From contig CM057461.1 of NCBI GenBank assembly GCA_030035585.1, positions 168,465,624 to 168,529,623 on the forward strand: a stretch of DNA of 64,000 nt, given 5' to 3'. This DNA is from Dugong dugon. Its lineage: Eukaryota; Chordata; Mammalia; Sirenia; Dugongidae. The notes under the pieces are model-generated. The model was not told the DNA's origin, did not search any database, and saw only the letters and a list, made by a program, of their open reading frames with translations. Positions 11,458 through 23,200 of this stretch are shown here, in pieces (the first letter of the stretch is position 1; each line of letters starts with the position of its first letter). Position numbers and translations under genes: made by a program.

Positions 11458-12887
11458 CATGGCCTGCATCTTTATGTGATTTGATATTGACTGTTGTCTC
11501 TGAGTCATCAGTAAGTTATTATATTTATTTATTGTATGTTTGCTTATTCTGTCCTGGCGTCTAGTTATGTTTTGTTGATATGTCCAAATAGGCTGCTAGT
11601 GTGAGCTAGTTTGATTATTGGCACCTTTGAAGCTCTAACGTCCTGTCAACAGGTGGTTAGATCTATTACTAGGTATGTGAGCTCAGGAGTCTGTTTACTT
11701 TTCTTGTATGGGTTCAGCTCAGGTGTCTAGGTCATGGGTCACCAAGTGTGTAGTGCAGGCTCTCATCTACAGTCCTAGACAGGCAGGGGTGATTGGAGTA
11801 GGTGCAGGTATCTGGCTGCAGTAGGGGGGTCACGTGCTGAGCAAGGCAGGGGGCTGATGGTTGCCCCTGAGTGTCTGGGGGGAAAGCATGTCTCAGTTCC
11901 CTAGAGTGCATAGTTGGGTGGGTTTTGCAGCCAGACTATGGGCACCCAATGTTGTTGGCTGTAAGGACTGGGAGGCACCACTTATTATTGGACTCCTGTC
12001 ATAGGTAGCTTGCTGGTGTGGGTGGAGCCATCAGTCATCAGGCCCCTGATGTGGGTAGGTGAGGACGCTGCTTAATGGGCAGAGTAGTGTCAAATGTCAC
12101 AAACCTGCCACTCCACCACATAGCTGAGACGATTGAAGTTAGGCTTCAGGTATATACCCTATTGTACTGTGTTAATGAGGATCTACGCCGTTGAAATGGG
12201 CCCACACAGGTCCATGCAGGGGTGAAAGGCATTCAAAGTCCATGGACCCGTTATGCCTGTGCCTAGGGAGCTGTGCCTGCCCTGAGTTCCCAGCTTGAGG
12301 GAGCTGGCAGATTATTTTTTCCTGTTTGTTAATTTGTTCCCTCTCCAAGGCCAGGAGAATGGCTGAGGACGTGTGATGGGTCCTGCTTCCGGCCCATAGG
12401 ATGCAGCAACTGCTGAAGCTGGCCTGGGACCCAGTGCAGAGCTGGGAGGGAGCAGGTAAACAGGAGAGAGGTTTTTCCCAAAGGGAGTGTTTTTTGATCC
12501 GCGCGGTAGGTTAGACACATGTAATTATCTTTTGCCGATTGAGTGCCACTTTTCACTGTTTGTGGAGGCTTGAGAAGACTCTCCACCACTCAGTCTCTCC
12601 TGATATGGAAAACACATTCTGAACGCCACCGTTTGCCTGATCACGCACACCAGGCTATCCAGCCTGCGGGGTGTGGGTTCCCGCCAGGTCAGGTGTGGCA
12701 ACTCCTTGCTGCTTCTGAACCTTCTCTCCCTCCCCCGGCCACTTAGTCTGATTCCTCAACTTTGCCTTTGATATTCAGGGCCCCTAGATTGTCATATATA
12801 ATTGGTTCACTTGTTTTTTCAGGCCTTTGTTGTAAGAGGGACCACCGGAAGCGTCTGACTACTCTGCCATCTTGGCCCCGCCTTTCC
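11458..12887 (-). promoter_or_regulatory. L1 5'UTR / internal promoter region (relic)
   Basis: About 1.4 kb of relatively GC-rich sequence lies between the L1 5' end and ORF1. It contains repeated GCAGG and GGCAGGGG words and starts with GGCGGGGCCAAGATGG, an L1 promoter start resembling a YY1-site context. No coding potential is recognised; short ORFs here look accidental. Confidence 0.7.
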
Positions 12888-13032
12888 GTTTGCCCATTCT
12901 AATTGTCCTCAGTGCCCACTTAGAAACCTCTCACTCCCTCATAAAGGTGATTATTTTAGCAGGACCATTTTTTGGGAATATATCCCACCATCTGATAGAA
13001 AGAAACATTCTTAGGAGCTGTTTTCCAGATTG

Positions 13033-13236
13033 TTGTTGTTAGGTGTTGTGGAGTTGATTTTGACTCACAGTGACCCGATGTAACAGAGTAGAACTGCCGA
13101 TAGAGTTTTCTAGGCTGTAATCTTTATGGGAGCAGATCACCAGGTCTTTTTCCTGCAGCGCGGCTGGGTGTGTTAGCACCACCAGCCTTTCAGTTAGCAG
13201 CCTAGCACTTAATCATTGTGCCACCAGGGTTCTTTC
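13033..13236 (-). mobile_element. AfroSINE with RTE-type tail
   Basis: Read on the minus strand: CTGGTGGCACAATGATTAAG, CAGCCTAGAAAACTC, then TCACTGTGAGTCAAAATC and the terminus CAACACCTAACAACAACAATC. The end matches the 3' terminus of the RTE copy at 3012-3029. Confidence 0.93.
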
Positions 13237-16200
13237 TTTTCCAGATAACATCTGCTAAACTGTTATATAGGATCCACCTCTCATCGTACATGCAGTTTGT
13301 TGATAACTGAGTTCTCGTATTTGTGGTCAGTGTTGAAAAACCTTAAAGAAGGAATTCACTGTAGGCTATCAAAATTATACCTGTTTTAAACTGTTTTTCG
13401 AAACATCTTCTGGACACTCAGTTATCTTCATTTCTCTTTCATTTTCTTTGCAAACATTTCCTTGGGGTTAACAAGGACTGTGAGCATCTGCTGCTTGAAC
13501 TCCTCTCCCCACTTCAGTTCTTAGCAAAGAGCCAGTGCCCTCTCCTCATAATCGATCATTATATTTCGTGATTCTGTAAAATCCACAGAAATCAAAGCTA
13601 CATAATATACAGTGCAGAGGGCTCTGCTAATCCTGGCCAACCACATTCATGCCTGGACCCACGATGAAGGCCTGGTAACTGGAAACCCAACACAGAAGGA
13701 ATTCCAAACACAGACTAAAAGCATCTCTGTCCACACAGCTTGGACGACTCAAGGGCCTACGAGTATATTAGTTTGCACTGATCTTCCTTTAGCTTTGCAG
13801 TATTTGTAGAAGAAAGCCTCCACATCAGCTCAGCCACTAAATAGTCTGTACGTGGTGGGCTTGGGGGTAACATGGCTTTGCCAGATGTTGACCTTCTGCC
13901 AAGAGATCCAAGCACCTCCCTCAGACGGCACCAGGAGTTTTACATCATGTTACTTCCTCCCATTTAAGCCCCAAACTTGGGCATAGTCAATTTTTACCAA
14001 AAAAGGAAACATACAAAGTCTACCTTGGAAGTTAAGAAACTGTCTTTGTTCTGGCTGCTAATGGCACACATAATATTTTACCGAAGTTAGGAGGAACATG
14101 CTTTGCCCTTTGGAATCTTTTACGTAAGTAAGAAATCCAAAGCTTTATGCCTAACCTAGACCTACTCACTCTAGCTCATAAATTCCTTATGGTTTTCACA
14201 CTTTTTACTGCATGCCTTGTTTCTTCACCTGCTAAACTCACCCCTTCCCCAAACAAACTGTCTTCTAGCCACAAATGTGTCTCTTGGTTGTTTTTCCCCC
14301 TTGTTATTCTTCGACTTCATCTATCCTCCCTCTTCTTAAAATGTGAGCTCAAGGGGCGAGATACAGCAGTGGTCTTCAGCTCAGCCTCAAGACACACATA
14401 TGAATCATGATCAGATCTGTGTTGCAAGGATTTGTTACTGATCTTTGAAGAACTGAAGGTTGCAAATGATTTGTTTTAATAAATTATAGCAGTCTCAGTT
14501 TTCCCCTTTCCTAATAATGTTGCCTTCACTCTCTTGAATCTCTTATGCTTTCTTGAATGGGAGGGAGGAACATTGAGTTACAACTGGTGGTAGACAAGTT
14601 TGCATAATCCTAGCATCGCTTTCTCTCTTGGGCACATGTGGCTTATATGAAAGTCATCCATCATGTGTATTCTGGTACAGAAAATGTTGGGAAGCATCGG
14701 GACAGAGGGAAACTGGACATCACCAGGGCCTTTGGTTCATGTTTATCAGTCCTCAAGCCCAAGTACATGAAACTGTGGTGGACATACCTGGTTTTTAATT
14801 CTGACCTTGTCTCCCTAAGGCCCTTTGTTTGAAACCTGTGCACTGTATTTTGAAACTCATACATTAAGATGTTCTTAGATTATTGTGTTTATGACATAAC
14901 TAAAGAAAATTTCTTTGCCGGACCATGATAAAAACAGTCCTGAAATGATTCTTTTATAAATATTCTTATCCTGCACTTCGTAAACTCAGTTTCCAGTTAA
15001 TTTTGAGTCAAGATAGCTCTGAATTTCCTGAGCACCATTTAGGGATAGTGATCCCTGTGGTAAGTCAAGGCAGTTAAATTGCAATCCAGGATGTACTGAT
15101 CTGCTATTGTGTTTCAGGACAACTGAGATAAGACAGATTTAATCTTGTTCTTGGCAAACAAGACAAACATAATAGCTCTTACCCTTATAAAGTTTACAGT
15201 CATTCTGTATTGGGCCCAGTCTAACCCTTCACTAAGCCCATCATCCCTCCCTACCTCTTTTCTTCTTCAAAAATTACAGTCTTGCCTCAACAATTATCGA
15301 TCTCTGGCTCCCAGTCAGAATCCACTTTCTCCTTTTTCTCCTCTACCCACTCCAGCCGCTGCACACATTTGGCTCACTATGGTTACTGTGTATGTTTGTG
15401 GTATTTTACTTTACTTTAAACTTTCTTGAACAAATTCAACATTTATGGAGTATCTACAATGTGCAAGGCCCTGTGCTAAGCTGCAAGAGGGAGATCACTA
15501 GATAAATGAGACTCAGTTCCTTCCTTCAAGATGCTCTTGGTCCAGTGGAGTGCTTAACTTGTGAGACAAGGTGAAAACTGATGAGGTGGGAGTGGCCTAC
15601 TGTAGTGAGCACAGAAGAAAGAGATTTCCTTTGCAATTGTGTGGAAGATGAGGATAGGTGGTAGTATTCAAAATGGCTCATGCCCCTTCATCTATTTCAG
15701 AGTCAGCCCTTCAAATACTGACTGAGCCCTTTGCCCATACAGAATTGCCTTGGCAAGTTTAGGAGCATGCCTTCCATCCTTCCAGAAAATGAGAAGGGCT
15801 GGTATCCAGCTATCTGACTCTTTTAGCCTCTGCTTTTCCATCTCTTTTTTGTACGAGGAAAAATAATGGCATTCTGAGATGACAAAAAGAGGAAAACCTC
15901 ACGTAAACAAAAGTGATTCTTACTGTTTTTTCACATCATTCACATAACATCAATAACATTATGGCTTTGTCATGTTCTAGCTTAAAGGTTAACAGTCAGT
16001 GTCACATGCATTTATGTGATTGGGAACTGCATGCCTGAGGTAGTTCCTGAGAGTTTTCCAAACAAAATCTAAATCCTCTGACCTCCAGAAATGTGCCTAA
16101 TCAGAAGTAAAATAAAATGAAAGAAAAAATTATAGATATTTTCATGATGAGGTTCTCAAAGAGTTATTTGTAAGAAAGCAAAGATAGGGTTGTTTATCTT

Positions 16201-16496
16201 TTCTTGAGTAAATATGGTTTCTGAGTTAAATTTTAAGTTGAAAGGTATTTTTTTAAGAAAAATAATAGCACATACAAATAAAACTCCTGAAACCACATGA
16301 CAAGTCAGGGATCTTGAAGTACTGGTACCTTTGCTATTTGAATCCTTGTTAGAATCAGTCTCCAGAGGAGGCTGCCCCTGGATTTCTCAGGGTTGCCTCA
16401 AAGCAGGCAGCATCAGCCACCATCATAAGCATTTCTTAGGCCCCAGAATGGACTGGTTTTTATGTTTTCCTACAAACTCTGAATTTCACACAAATA
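13237..16496. other. Intronic sequence, mostly unassigned
   Basis: Contains a weak match to an ancient repeat at about 15432-15500 (GTATCTACAATGTGCAAGG, GCCCTGTGCTAAG), but nothing else I can name. Short ORFs here (up to 94 residues) show no domain and look accidental. No splice-flanked coding exon is recognised. Confidence 0.4.
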
Positions 16497-16700
16497 AACC
16501 AGCCAGTTGCTGTTGAGTTGATTCCAACTCACAGTGACCACATCTGTGTAAGAGTAGAACTCTGCTCCATAGCGTTTTCAATGACTGATTTTTCAGAAGT
16601 AGATCACCATGCCCTTCTTCTGAAGCATCTCTAGGTGGACTCGAACTTCAAAGCTTTCAGTTAGCAGCCAAGTGCATTAACCATTTGCACCACCACACAA
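16497..16700 (-). mobile_element. AfroSINE
   Basis: On the plus strand: CAGTTGCTGTTGAGTTGATTC, GTAAGAGTAGAACTCTGCTCC, TTCAATGACTGATTTTTCAG, GTGGACTCGAACTTC and CATTTGCACCACCAC. This is the reversed body of an AfroSINE subtype with the TCAGTGACTGATTTTTC segment, also seen at 24552. Confidence 0.92.
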
Positions 16701-18934
16701 GTAAAGCAACTGTGAAAAAGGAAACTCAAGATTAACAAAGCTAAAATGTGAATTCCTTCTTCTTCCTCCTCTAGCTTTGGGTCCAGTTGTGTAGTTAATG
16801 AGGAGGTTTTTTGTCAGTTTGTTTTTCTGTTTAAAAAGTGTTCTTGTAAATATATGTGTGAGTGTAAGCATGCACACATATGCACGATAATGCTGGCAAG
16901 AGGCTCAGAAGATGTTTTGACAGAAGCCTGTAGTAAATGCTTCTTTTGTAAAAAGTTATTGTAAACAACAGCAACACTGCATCCAAAAGAAAAAAAAGAA
17001 AAGAAAAATTCTCTCTTATAGCACTCTTTGAACCTAAACATTGTTTTGGTAGGCCAGCTCATTGTTTTTCTTCTCTCTAAAAAATTAAAAATGATAACTG
17101 CTATGATGAGTTCTACAGAACAAGACGATTTCCATGATTTAATTTCTTGACAAAGAACAGCTACCTCACTGGGTTTCTGCCACATGTAAGCCAATTCCCA
17201 GACATAAAATCTCCCCTCAGAGGAAGCAAGATGGGACAGCAAAACTATCTTGAGTTCTGCCCTCTTCTGCCCGTGGGAAACTTCCCTTCTCACTGGGAGA
17301 GTTGGACATGTCGGAAAGGCGAGGTGTAGGAGGAGAGATAGCGACTGTCTCCCCACGTGCGCACAGCCTGTGCTGTCCCAGAATCTACAGGGTGGCTTCT
17401 GCCCCGTCACCACTTGATCTGGATTGTCTCGCAAAAAATAAAAAAAAGTCAAGGCAAGCCTGTCTTTTAAATGTTCTGTTTTAAAAGAGACAACTCTCCC
17501 GGGAGAGAACAGGACCCTAAAAGTCCAAGGCCTGGAATTCCTCCTTGTTCTCTTTCCCTTTTAAACAGGAAACAGTCACGTTAAGAGAGTCTGGAGGGAG
17601 CATTGGTTGTATGCTCATTCTGAGGCAGATAATGTTTGTATGTTGCAAATGTCAATGATTTATCCCGAGGGCTTAAAATGAGTGCAGAAAAACCACATGT
17701 TTCAGTTCATGCAGAGAAATATCTTTATTAGGTTTTGAGAGAAAGCACAGGTTAAGGATTTTTTTTAAGTGTTTCGGAAATCTCTAACATGAACCCAAAG
17801 GAAATAGAAATGAGCACGGGGGTGGGAGGGGAGGGAGAGGTGGGAAGGGACTTTAAAAATTTTATGATAAAAGATACAGTGAAAGCTGGAAGTTTTCTAA
17901 ATAAAAAAAATGTAATTTGAAAGAAAGGAAGGGTAGAATCCCGATCTTTTATTTCCCAGGGCTGGAGTGACAGAGTATGTATTTGTGCTCTATTTGTCAC
18001 GGGCAATGTAAAATAGAGCAGAGCAAACTGCACCGAATAATGGTGGTTGATGCTATAACTTGCACGCAAACAATTTAATGTTTTTTCAATGAAAACTCTC
18101 GCTAACTAAATTACCCAAAGCTCAAGGATCTATCTTTCATTATTATATATAGCCAAATTAAGACACAAAAGAGGAGACAATAATTCTATCATTTGTCCTT
18201 ATGGACGTGTCCACATGCTGGTTTGCACGTGCACCGAGCTTGTCAAACCTTCATTGATTTGGGGTATGTACAGCCTGTTTTAACACCAAACCCTGCAGGT
18301 TACAGGGTGATTTTGACCCTCGTTGACAGTGCTTGATTAACCACAGATACTATATTCTTCCAGCCCTGTCATTTCTTTTTAAGTGTTCTAGCAGTTTGTA
18401 CTCTGACATCGGAGAGCTTTTCATTAATTATTTTTGGTACTGTTTTCCTTTAAAAGAGAGAAATAAAAGGAGGAGTGGTAAAAGGTGGGAAGGATCTGGT
18501 GGTGGTGAATAAGTGCACAGAAGGTTTATAGGATTTTAAGAGCTGCAAACAGAACTCATCTGTTTAACCCCAGGCCAGATGAAATGTAGTCATCTGCATA
18601 TTGTTTAGAGACATATTGCTTCTGTTATGGCAAAAGGATCAGAAGATGCTTGTTGTCTTTAGCAGAGAGAACCAGACAAGGTCCCTTTCTGTTAGTGTTT
18701 ATTCTTGCCCTAGACCTTTCTGTAGTCTCTCCATTCCAGAGGGCAACTTGCAGCTGTTTGATTTTTCCCACTCGGCTACTGGCCTGGTAGCACTTGTCTT
18801 TGTGGTAGAATTACCTTCTTAAAGCTCTAGGTGGGTAATGCCCAGCTCTTCAGGCTGAAACTTCTCCTAGGAATTGTAGAGTGCAAAGGCACATCAATAT
18901 ATACAGGAATGTGATAGCAGCCAGCTAAGACTAT
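16701..18934. other. Long repeat-poor intronic stretch; candidate conserved non-coding DNA
   Basis: Over 2.2 kb without a recognisable transposon, unusual for this window. The part at about 17900-18480 is AT-rich, with TAAT-type homeodomain cores (CATTAATTATTTTTGG near 18422) and few simple repeats. A 212-codon minus ORF overlaps 16814-17452, but no domain or splice pattern supports it. Regulatory function is inference only. Confidence 0.3.
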
Positions 18935-19230
18935 TGTGGTTGGAAGCTGCTGTCAAGTCAGCCCTGACTCATGGCCCCATCTATGCACAAGATCGGACCA
19001 TTATGATCCATAGAGTTTTCATTGGCTGATGGTTGGAAGTAAATCACCAGGCCTTTCTTCCAGGTCTGTCTTTGTCTGGAAGCTCCGTGGAAACCTGTTC
19101 AGCATGATAGTAACATGCAGGGCTCCACTGACAGATGGGTGGTGGCTGCACTTGAGGTGTATTGGCCAGGAATCAAACACAGTCTCCCACAGGGAAGGCA
19201 AGAATTCTACCACTGAATCATCACTGACTG
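18935..19230 (-). mobile_element. Longer SINE variant (AfroSINE-related)
   Basis: Plus-strand words GCTGTCAAGTCAGCCCTGACT (RTE/AfroSINE-type end), CATAGAGTTTTCATTGGCTG, CAGGCCTTTCTTCC, GTCTGTCTTTGTCTGGAAGC and GACAGATGGGTGGTGGC recur in the element at 57335-57950. The body differs from that of the common AfroSINE, so this is a second family or subfamily. It lies about 0.7 kb upstream of the PARD3B terminal exon. Confidence 0.75.
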
Positions 19231-19394
19231 CTTTAACCAAGACTATGGCCCATTTAAAGAGCACCCCACAAACCTGAAAGAGGAGGGAGTGCAATGCATG
19301 GGAAAGTTATAACTGCAAATAACCTATGCATTTCTACCATCATATCCAGGACTGGCTTCAACAGAGAATGGGAGGATTCTAATGATTGTAACAC

Positions 19395-19690
19395 TTAAGA
19401 GGGTCACACTCATTGTCTTGGTTAGGATACTAGTTTGGTTAGTATGATAAAAGCCACCATAAGAGCATTTAAACAAGAAAGAAGAATATTTCTCTCTCAC
19501 GTTGCAATCTGAGCATAAGCAGTCCTGGGCTGACATGGTGGCTCCCTGGTGTTGGGGACCCAGGTTCTTGCCTTCTTGTTGCTCTGCCTTCACCAGCATG
19601 TGGCTTTCACCTGTGGTCTAAGATGCCACCAAATAGCCAACAGGAAGGAGAGAAGGAATGAAGGTTCCCTCTCTTCTTTTTAAAGGCACA
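19395..19690. mobile_element. Unassigned mammalian interspersed repeat
   Basis: AGTATGATAAAAGCCACC, AATATTTCTCTCTCACGTT, AAGCAGTCCTGGGCTGACAT, GACCCAGGTTCTTGCC and CATGTGGCTTTCACCTGTGG resemble a widespread mammalian repeat, but I cannot name the family with certainty. Confidence 0.5.
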
Positions 19691-19726
19691 CTCACTTTTT
19701 CTCACATCTCATTGAGCATACCTAGT

Positions 19727-19852
19727 CTGTGGGTACACCAGACTGCACAGAAGGTTGGGAAAGGTGGTCTGTGGGTACACCAGACTGCACAGGAGGTTGG
19801 GAAAGGTGGTCTGTGGGTACACCAGACTGCACAGAAGGCTGAGAAAGGTGGT
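19727..19852. repeat. Minisatellite, 3 x 42 bp
   Basis: Three head-to-tail 42-bp units (19727-19768, 19769-19810, 19811-19852) each start CTGTGGGTACACCAGACTGC and end AAAGGTGGT. Unit 1 and unit 2 differ at one base; unit 3 has a few changes (AAGGCTGAG). It ends 55 bp before the first base of the PARD3B terminal exon. Because 42 is divisible by 3, it creates a spurious repetitive ORF. Confidence 0.97.
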
Positions 19853-19881
19853 CTTCAGCTGGACAGTTAACTTAGTAGCTG

Positions 19882-19907
19882 CTGACATGTGTCTGTTCTT
19901 TTTCTAG
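19882..19907 (+). other. Splice acceptor of PARD3B terminal exon
   Basis: A branch-point-like CTGAC (19882-19886) precedes a pyrimidine tract (GTCTGTTCTTTTTCTAG) that ends with AG at 19906-19907. The exon starts in a split codon, supplying its third base, G, at 19908. That is consistent with the Arg preceding Gly-Gly-Pro in PARD3B. Confidence 0.85.
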
Positions 19908-20265
19908 GGGAGGACCTGTGGATCCTGTAGACTATCTGACAGCTGGACCCCGAGGGTTTTACAAGGAACGGGAGCTTCCATATTACCCAGGGGTTCATCC
20001 TGTACATCCTCCCAAAGGGGGCTATCACCGTCCCCCGGATGTTAGGGTCGCAGATCTCCGGCATCCTCAGTACTACCCATCCCCGCCAGCCCCCCAGCAC
20101 AAAGGGCCCTTTCGACAGGATGTTCCACCTTCCCCTCCTCGGCACCACAGAGCACCAGCCTACCAGGAAATGGGCAGACCAGGGCCTCGCGGGGGCATCC
20201 CAGACCAGTACCCCTACCGAACCCAGGATCCCCGGCAGAAGAACCCCATGACTGCAGCCGTATAG
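19908..20265 (+). CDS. PARD3B: PARD3B terminal coding exon (C-terminal 118 residues)
   Basis: The frame opens with GGP (codons from 19909) and continues VDPVDYLTAGPRGFYKEREL, HPPKGGY, VADLRHPQYYP, QHKGPFRQDVPPSPP, YQEMGRPGPRGG and DQYPYRTQD to KNPMTAAV, with TAG at 20263-20265. This is recognisably the C-terminus of PARD3B (Par3-like protein), a PDZ-scaffold polarity protein of epithelial junctions. The first base completes a codon begun in the upstream exon, which lies outside the window, as do the three PDZ domains. The region is Pro/Tyr/Arg-rich with no fold expected. No stop or frameshift interrupts it. It differs from the human sequence, as I remember it, at scattered positions only (for example PVDPVDYLTAG). 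The ATG at 20039 and the minus ORF 19867-20313 overlap it only as shadows. Confidence in the gene identity is high; the wider gene structure is inferred. Confidence 0.95.
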
Positions 20266-23200
20266 CTGAACACCACCCAGATCAGCCCAGAAAGGAAGAT
20301 GGACGTCTAACACTACCTTTGCCCTTCCCAGACCTCAGAGCCTTCTTCCTGTTAAGTATTCTCCATGGTAATCAGGTACAGTTTAGGTTTTTCTCACTGA
20401 GGTTACAACACTTGAATGCTAGTCTGAAGGAAAAGGAAGAAACAGGGCTTTTTAGAGAAAGAAAAATTAGAAGGAAGAGGAAGGTACTGTAAAACAATAG
20501 TACCTGATGTTTGAAATGCTTTAGAACTGTTAAATCCAGTGAAAGTGGCAACAAAACAAGCAAATAACCATGGAGATATACTGCACGGTGCCCCCCAGCT
20601 AGATGACCTATACATTTCTTTACTAGTAGTTGCTGTCAGATTCCTAGATTCCTAGTAAACATTTCACACGTTTACTCACTTTTTCTATAAACATCAGTAA
20701 AATGCAAATGCAATATTAGGTCCTGGGAGAAGGTGGAAATCTCGTTAGAGCTTTCAAAAGGCAATACATTCCGAGCACCAACTCACTCAGGTTAAGAGGG
20801 CTGAAACTCCTGTGGTCCTCTCCTTCCTTCCTCCCACAACCCAAGCATGAGAGCATGGAGATACCTGGTTTCAGACTCATCTTCAAATCTCCTGCCTGTA
20901 ATTATTTTAACTACGGTCTCTACTTTAAGGCTCCCACTTGAGGGCTAACATGTACTTGGGAAAAAGAACCCCCGTGTTAGGTTGGACAACAAGCAATGCC
21001 CTGGAGATTCCAATTCCAGAGTCAGTGCCAAACAGTACCCGTCTTCAGTCTAGGACAGCCAGGAGCCAACTGTGGCCTCTGGAATTTAAAGACCAGTAGG
21101 TAGTAGATGACAGTGAATGATAGTGAGTGTGTGTGTGCGTGTGTGTGTGTGTAAGAGAGAGATTATCAACATGGAGAATGGAAGATAAAAATGTTTTCTG
21201 AAAAGTTTGATGAGAATGAGAATAAGAAGGAAAAAATGCACAGGAAGGGAGAAGAAGCATAAAACAAAATCCATCTGTCTCTGCTGTATTTCTGAAACAA
21301 AAGTCAGGGCAACGCCAAGCTCCCCAGTTGGGAAAAGACGGTGTTATGGCTTTGAAAAGCTAAACCCAACCCTCTAAGGTACTTAAGTAGAAAATACTCA
21401 TCAGAATTTCCTTTGAACTTTGCAGCTATTTTCTAGTAACATCTAAAATTTACAACCAGACCCAAATAAAAGCACCAACAAAAGACTGAAACACAGCAAA
21501 ACCTGGGAGAAGCCATCTGACTTGCTCAGTGATCTTGAAGTACTTTAAGCCTCTTCTTCCTTCCTCATTCCCTCCAAAAAAAAATAATGAAGTCTTAGGT
21601 TCGATTTAGACATATTTTGGCTGAGATTAGAGTACCTCTGGTTGACAGGATTTAATACATTATAGTGTTATTGAATATATAGATTATCCACCTAGCCCAG
21701 TTTAGTCTTTTTTTTTTTTTTTTTTTTTTAATTTAAAATAGAGGTCTCTTACCAAGAATGATACAATTGCTGGTTTTAGACGTAAATAGTGTTACTTACT
21801 GGACTTCAAGACGTTATCGTTTTCTAAACTACAATTTACTCATGGCCCTCTTGGAAATAGGCAGTCAAGTTGTTTTTTGCCCTGTGTCATCTCTCTTAAG
21901 CCAGGCACCTTTAGATTGTCTGCAATTTGTGCAAACAGGGTAATGATCGAGGGCTTTGCTCACCTTAAGGTGGAGTGCTGGCGTGCTGTAGGGTTTCCCT
22001 GCCAAGAGGTCCAATGTTGCCTTTCCCTCAAGCTAAATAAAACTTTAAGACGAAAATGATAATGTGAGGGAGACGTAACTTGTTTTGAAGCAATAAAAAT
22101 CAGTTCTCTAGTATGTTCCAAACTTTAGGCAAATTTTTATAGATTACTGGATGTAACTAAGCCAGAAAGTTCCTTCTGGATTAAAGCTGAAGCCACACGA
22201 GGGATAGCCAGGTGCAATGGTGTCAGGTGAGGTACTCGGTGGTGCATTGGAGAAGTGACCCTTGCAGGGAGAGTGTCCCTGTTTTCACCCCTAGTTTGGC
22301 CACTTGCACACATGATACCTCATGCACACAGATGCAGGATAAGCTGCTCTGAAGCATGCTTTTGTGTGTAAACACAGTCAGTGACGTATTTGCTAATCCT
22401 AAGTGTCAGCCAATGATGCGAATGAAGGCACTCTTAAAGTGAACAAAAAATGGATTATAACAGTTTTCTTTTCTTGCTTCAAGTATAACACACACTCCAT
22501 TTGATCCCACCGTAAAGAAGCTACTGTTATGTTTGTGACAGAGGCTCCATCAAGCCAAGTGACAAATAAGAACAGCTTGAGTGTAAGCTTTATAAACGTC
22601 TTTGTACCAAGCCTCCAACTGTCACCACCTCAGAGATTCCAGAACTCTTTTGCCAGTATTGAGGAAGGCAGATTGTTTGGCGTATTTAGAAGACCAGGCT
22701 ATAACCAGTAGGTGCCCAGTAGCAGGAAAGAGCTCCCAGTTTATTTACAGCCTATGAAAGCTCAATCAGGTGTCTCCTTGTAGCTCAGAACTCTAATAAC
22801 TCCCCTGAAATTGAGTGGCACAACAAGCTACAAACCCATCAACATATACCCACCTGGCTGCCGATCAGACCACTGGTCATTTAGGCCTTGAAATGATGTT
22901 TTGACCTCAAGTCACTAGATATTTTAAGAAGCTCTGTTTTTCTCCCTTTTTGCAGGTATAGAAAGATGAAAGGGAGCAGACCGTTGAAAGCTTTTAGGTG
23001 CAGGAGAATTCAGTCCTCCAAAGGGAGAGAAGCACATCTCATTAGTCCATTGTGCCATTGGGCTATGGAAATACCACTCTTGGTATAATATTGCCTCTCC
23101 ACAATATCAAATCAGTGGATGAAAGGCAAGCACAAAGACAGGTACATTTTCTTAAATCATGATTTTGTAATACACAAAAACTGGAAAAATTACTCTGAAG

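Larger units (their letters stand above)
4062..12887 (-). mobile_element. Near full-length LINE-1 with 13-bp TSD and three nested insertions
   Basis: The target duplication GTTTGCCCATTCT occurs at 4049-4061 and again at 12888-12900, exactly bounding the element. The right end, read on the minus strand, starts GGAAAGGCGGGGCCAAGATG, a typical L1 5'UTR start. A T run at 4061-4068 is the tail. Order on the minus strand is 5'UTR (about 12887-11458), ORF1 (from 11457), ORF2 (from 10047) and a long 3'UTR. Inserted in it are an LTR at 4148-4686, a plus-strand L1 tail at about 4905-5162 and an LTR at 5881-6263. Without them it is about 7.6 kb. Both ORFs are frameshifted, so it is inactive. It lies antisense to PARD3B, the usual orientation bias for intronic L1. 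Confidence 0.92.

Noticed and set aside
16814..17452. 212-codon minus-strand ORF
   Set aside because: It is the longest ORF in the window, but its composition looks random, no family is recognisable and it lies in an intron. A chance open frame is the simpler reading.
19658..19870. 70-codon ORF with a 14-residue repeat
   Set aside because: It is the in-frame translation of the 42-bp minisatellite in an intron, with no homolog or start context.
19867..20313. 148-codon minus-strand ORF opposite PARD3B
   Set aside because: It is the antisense shadow of a GC-rich coding exon; no domain or splice signals support it.
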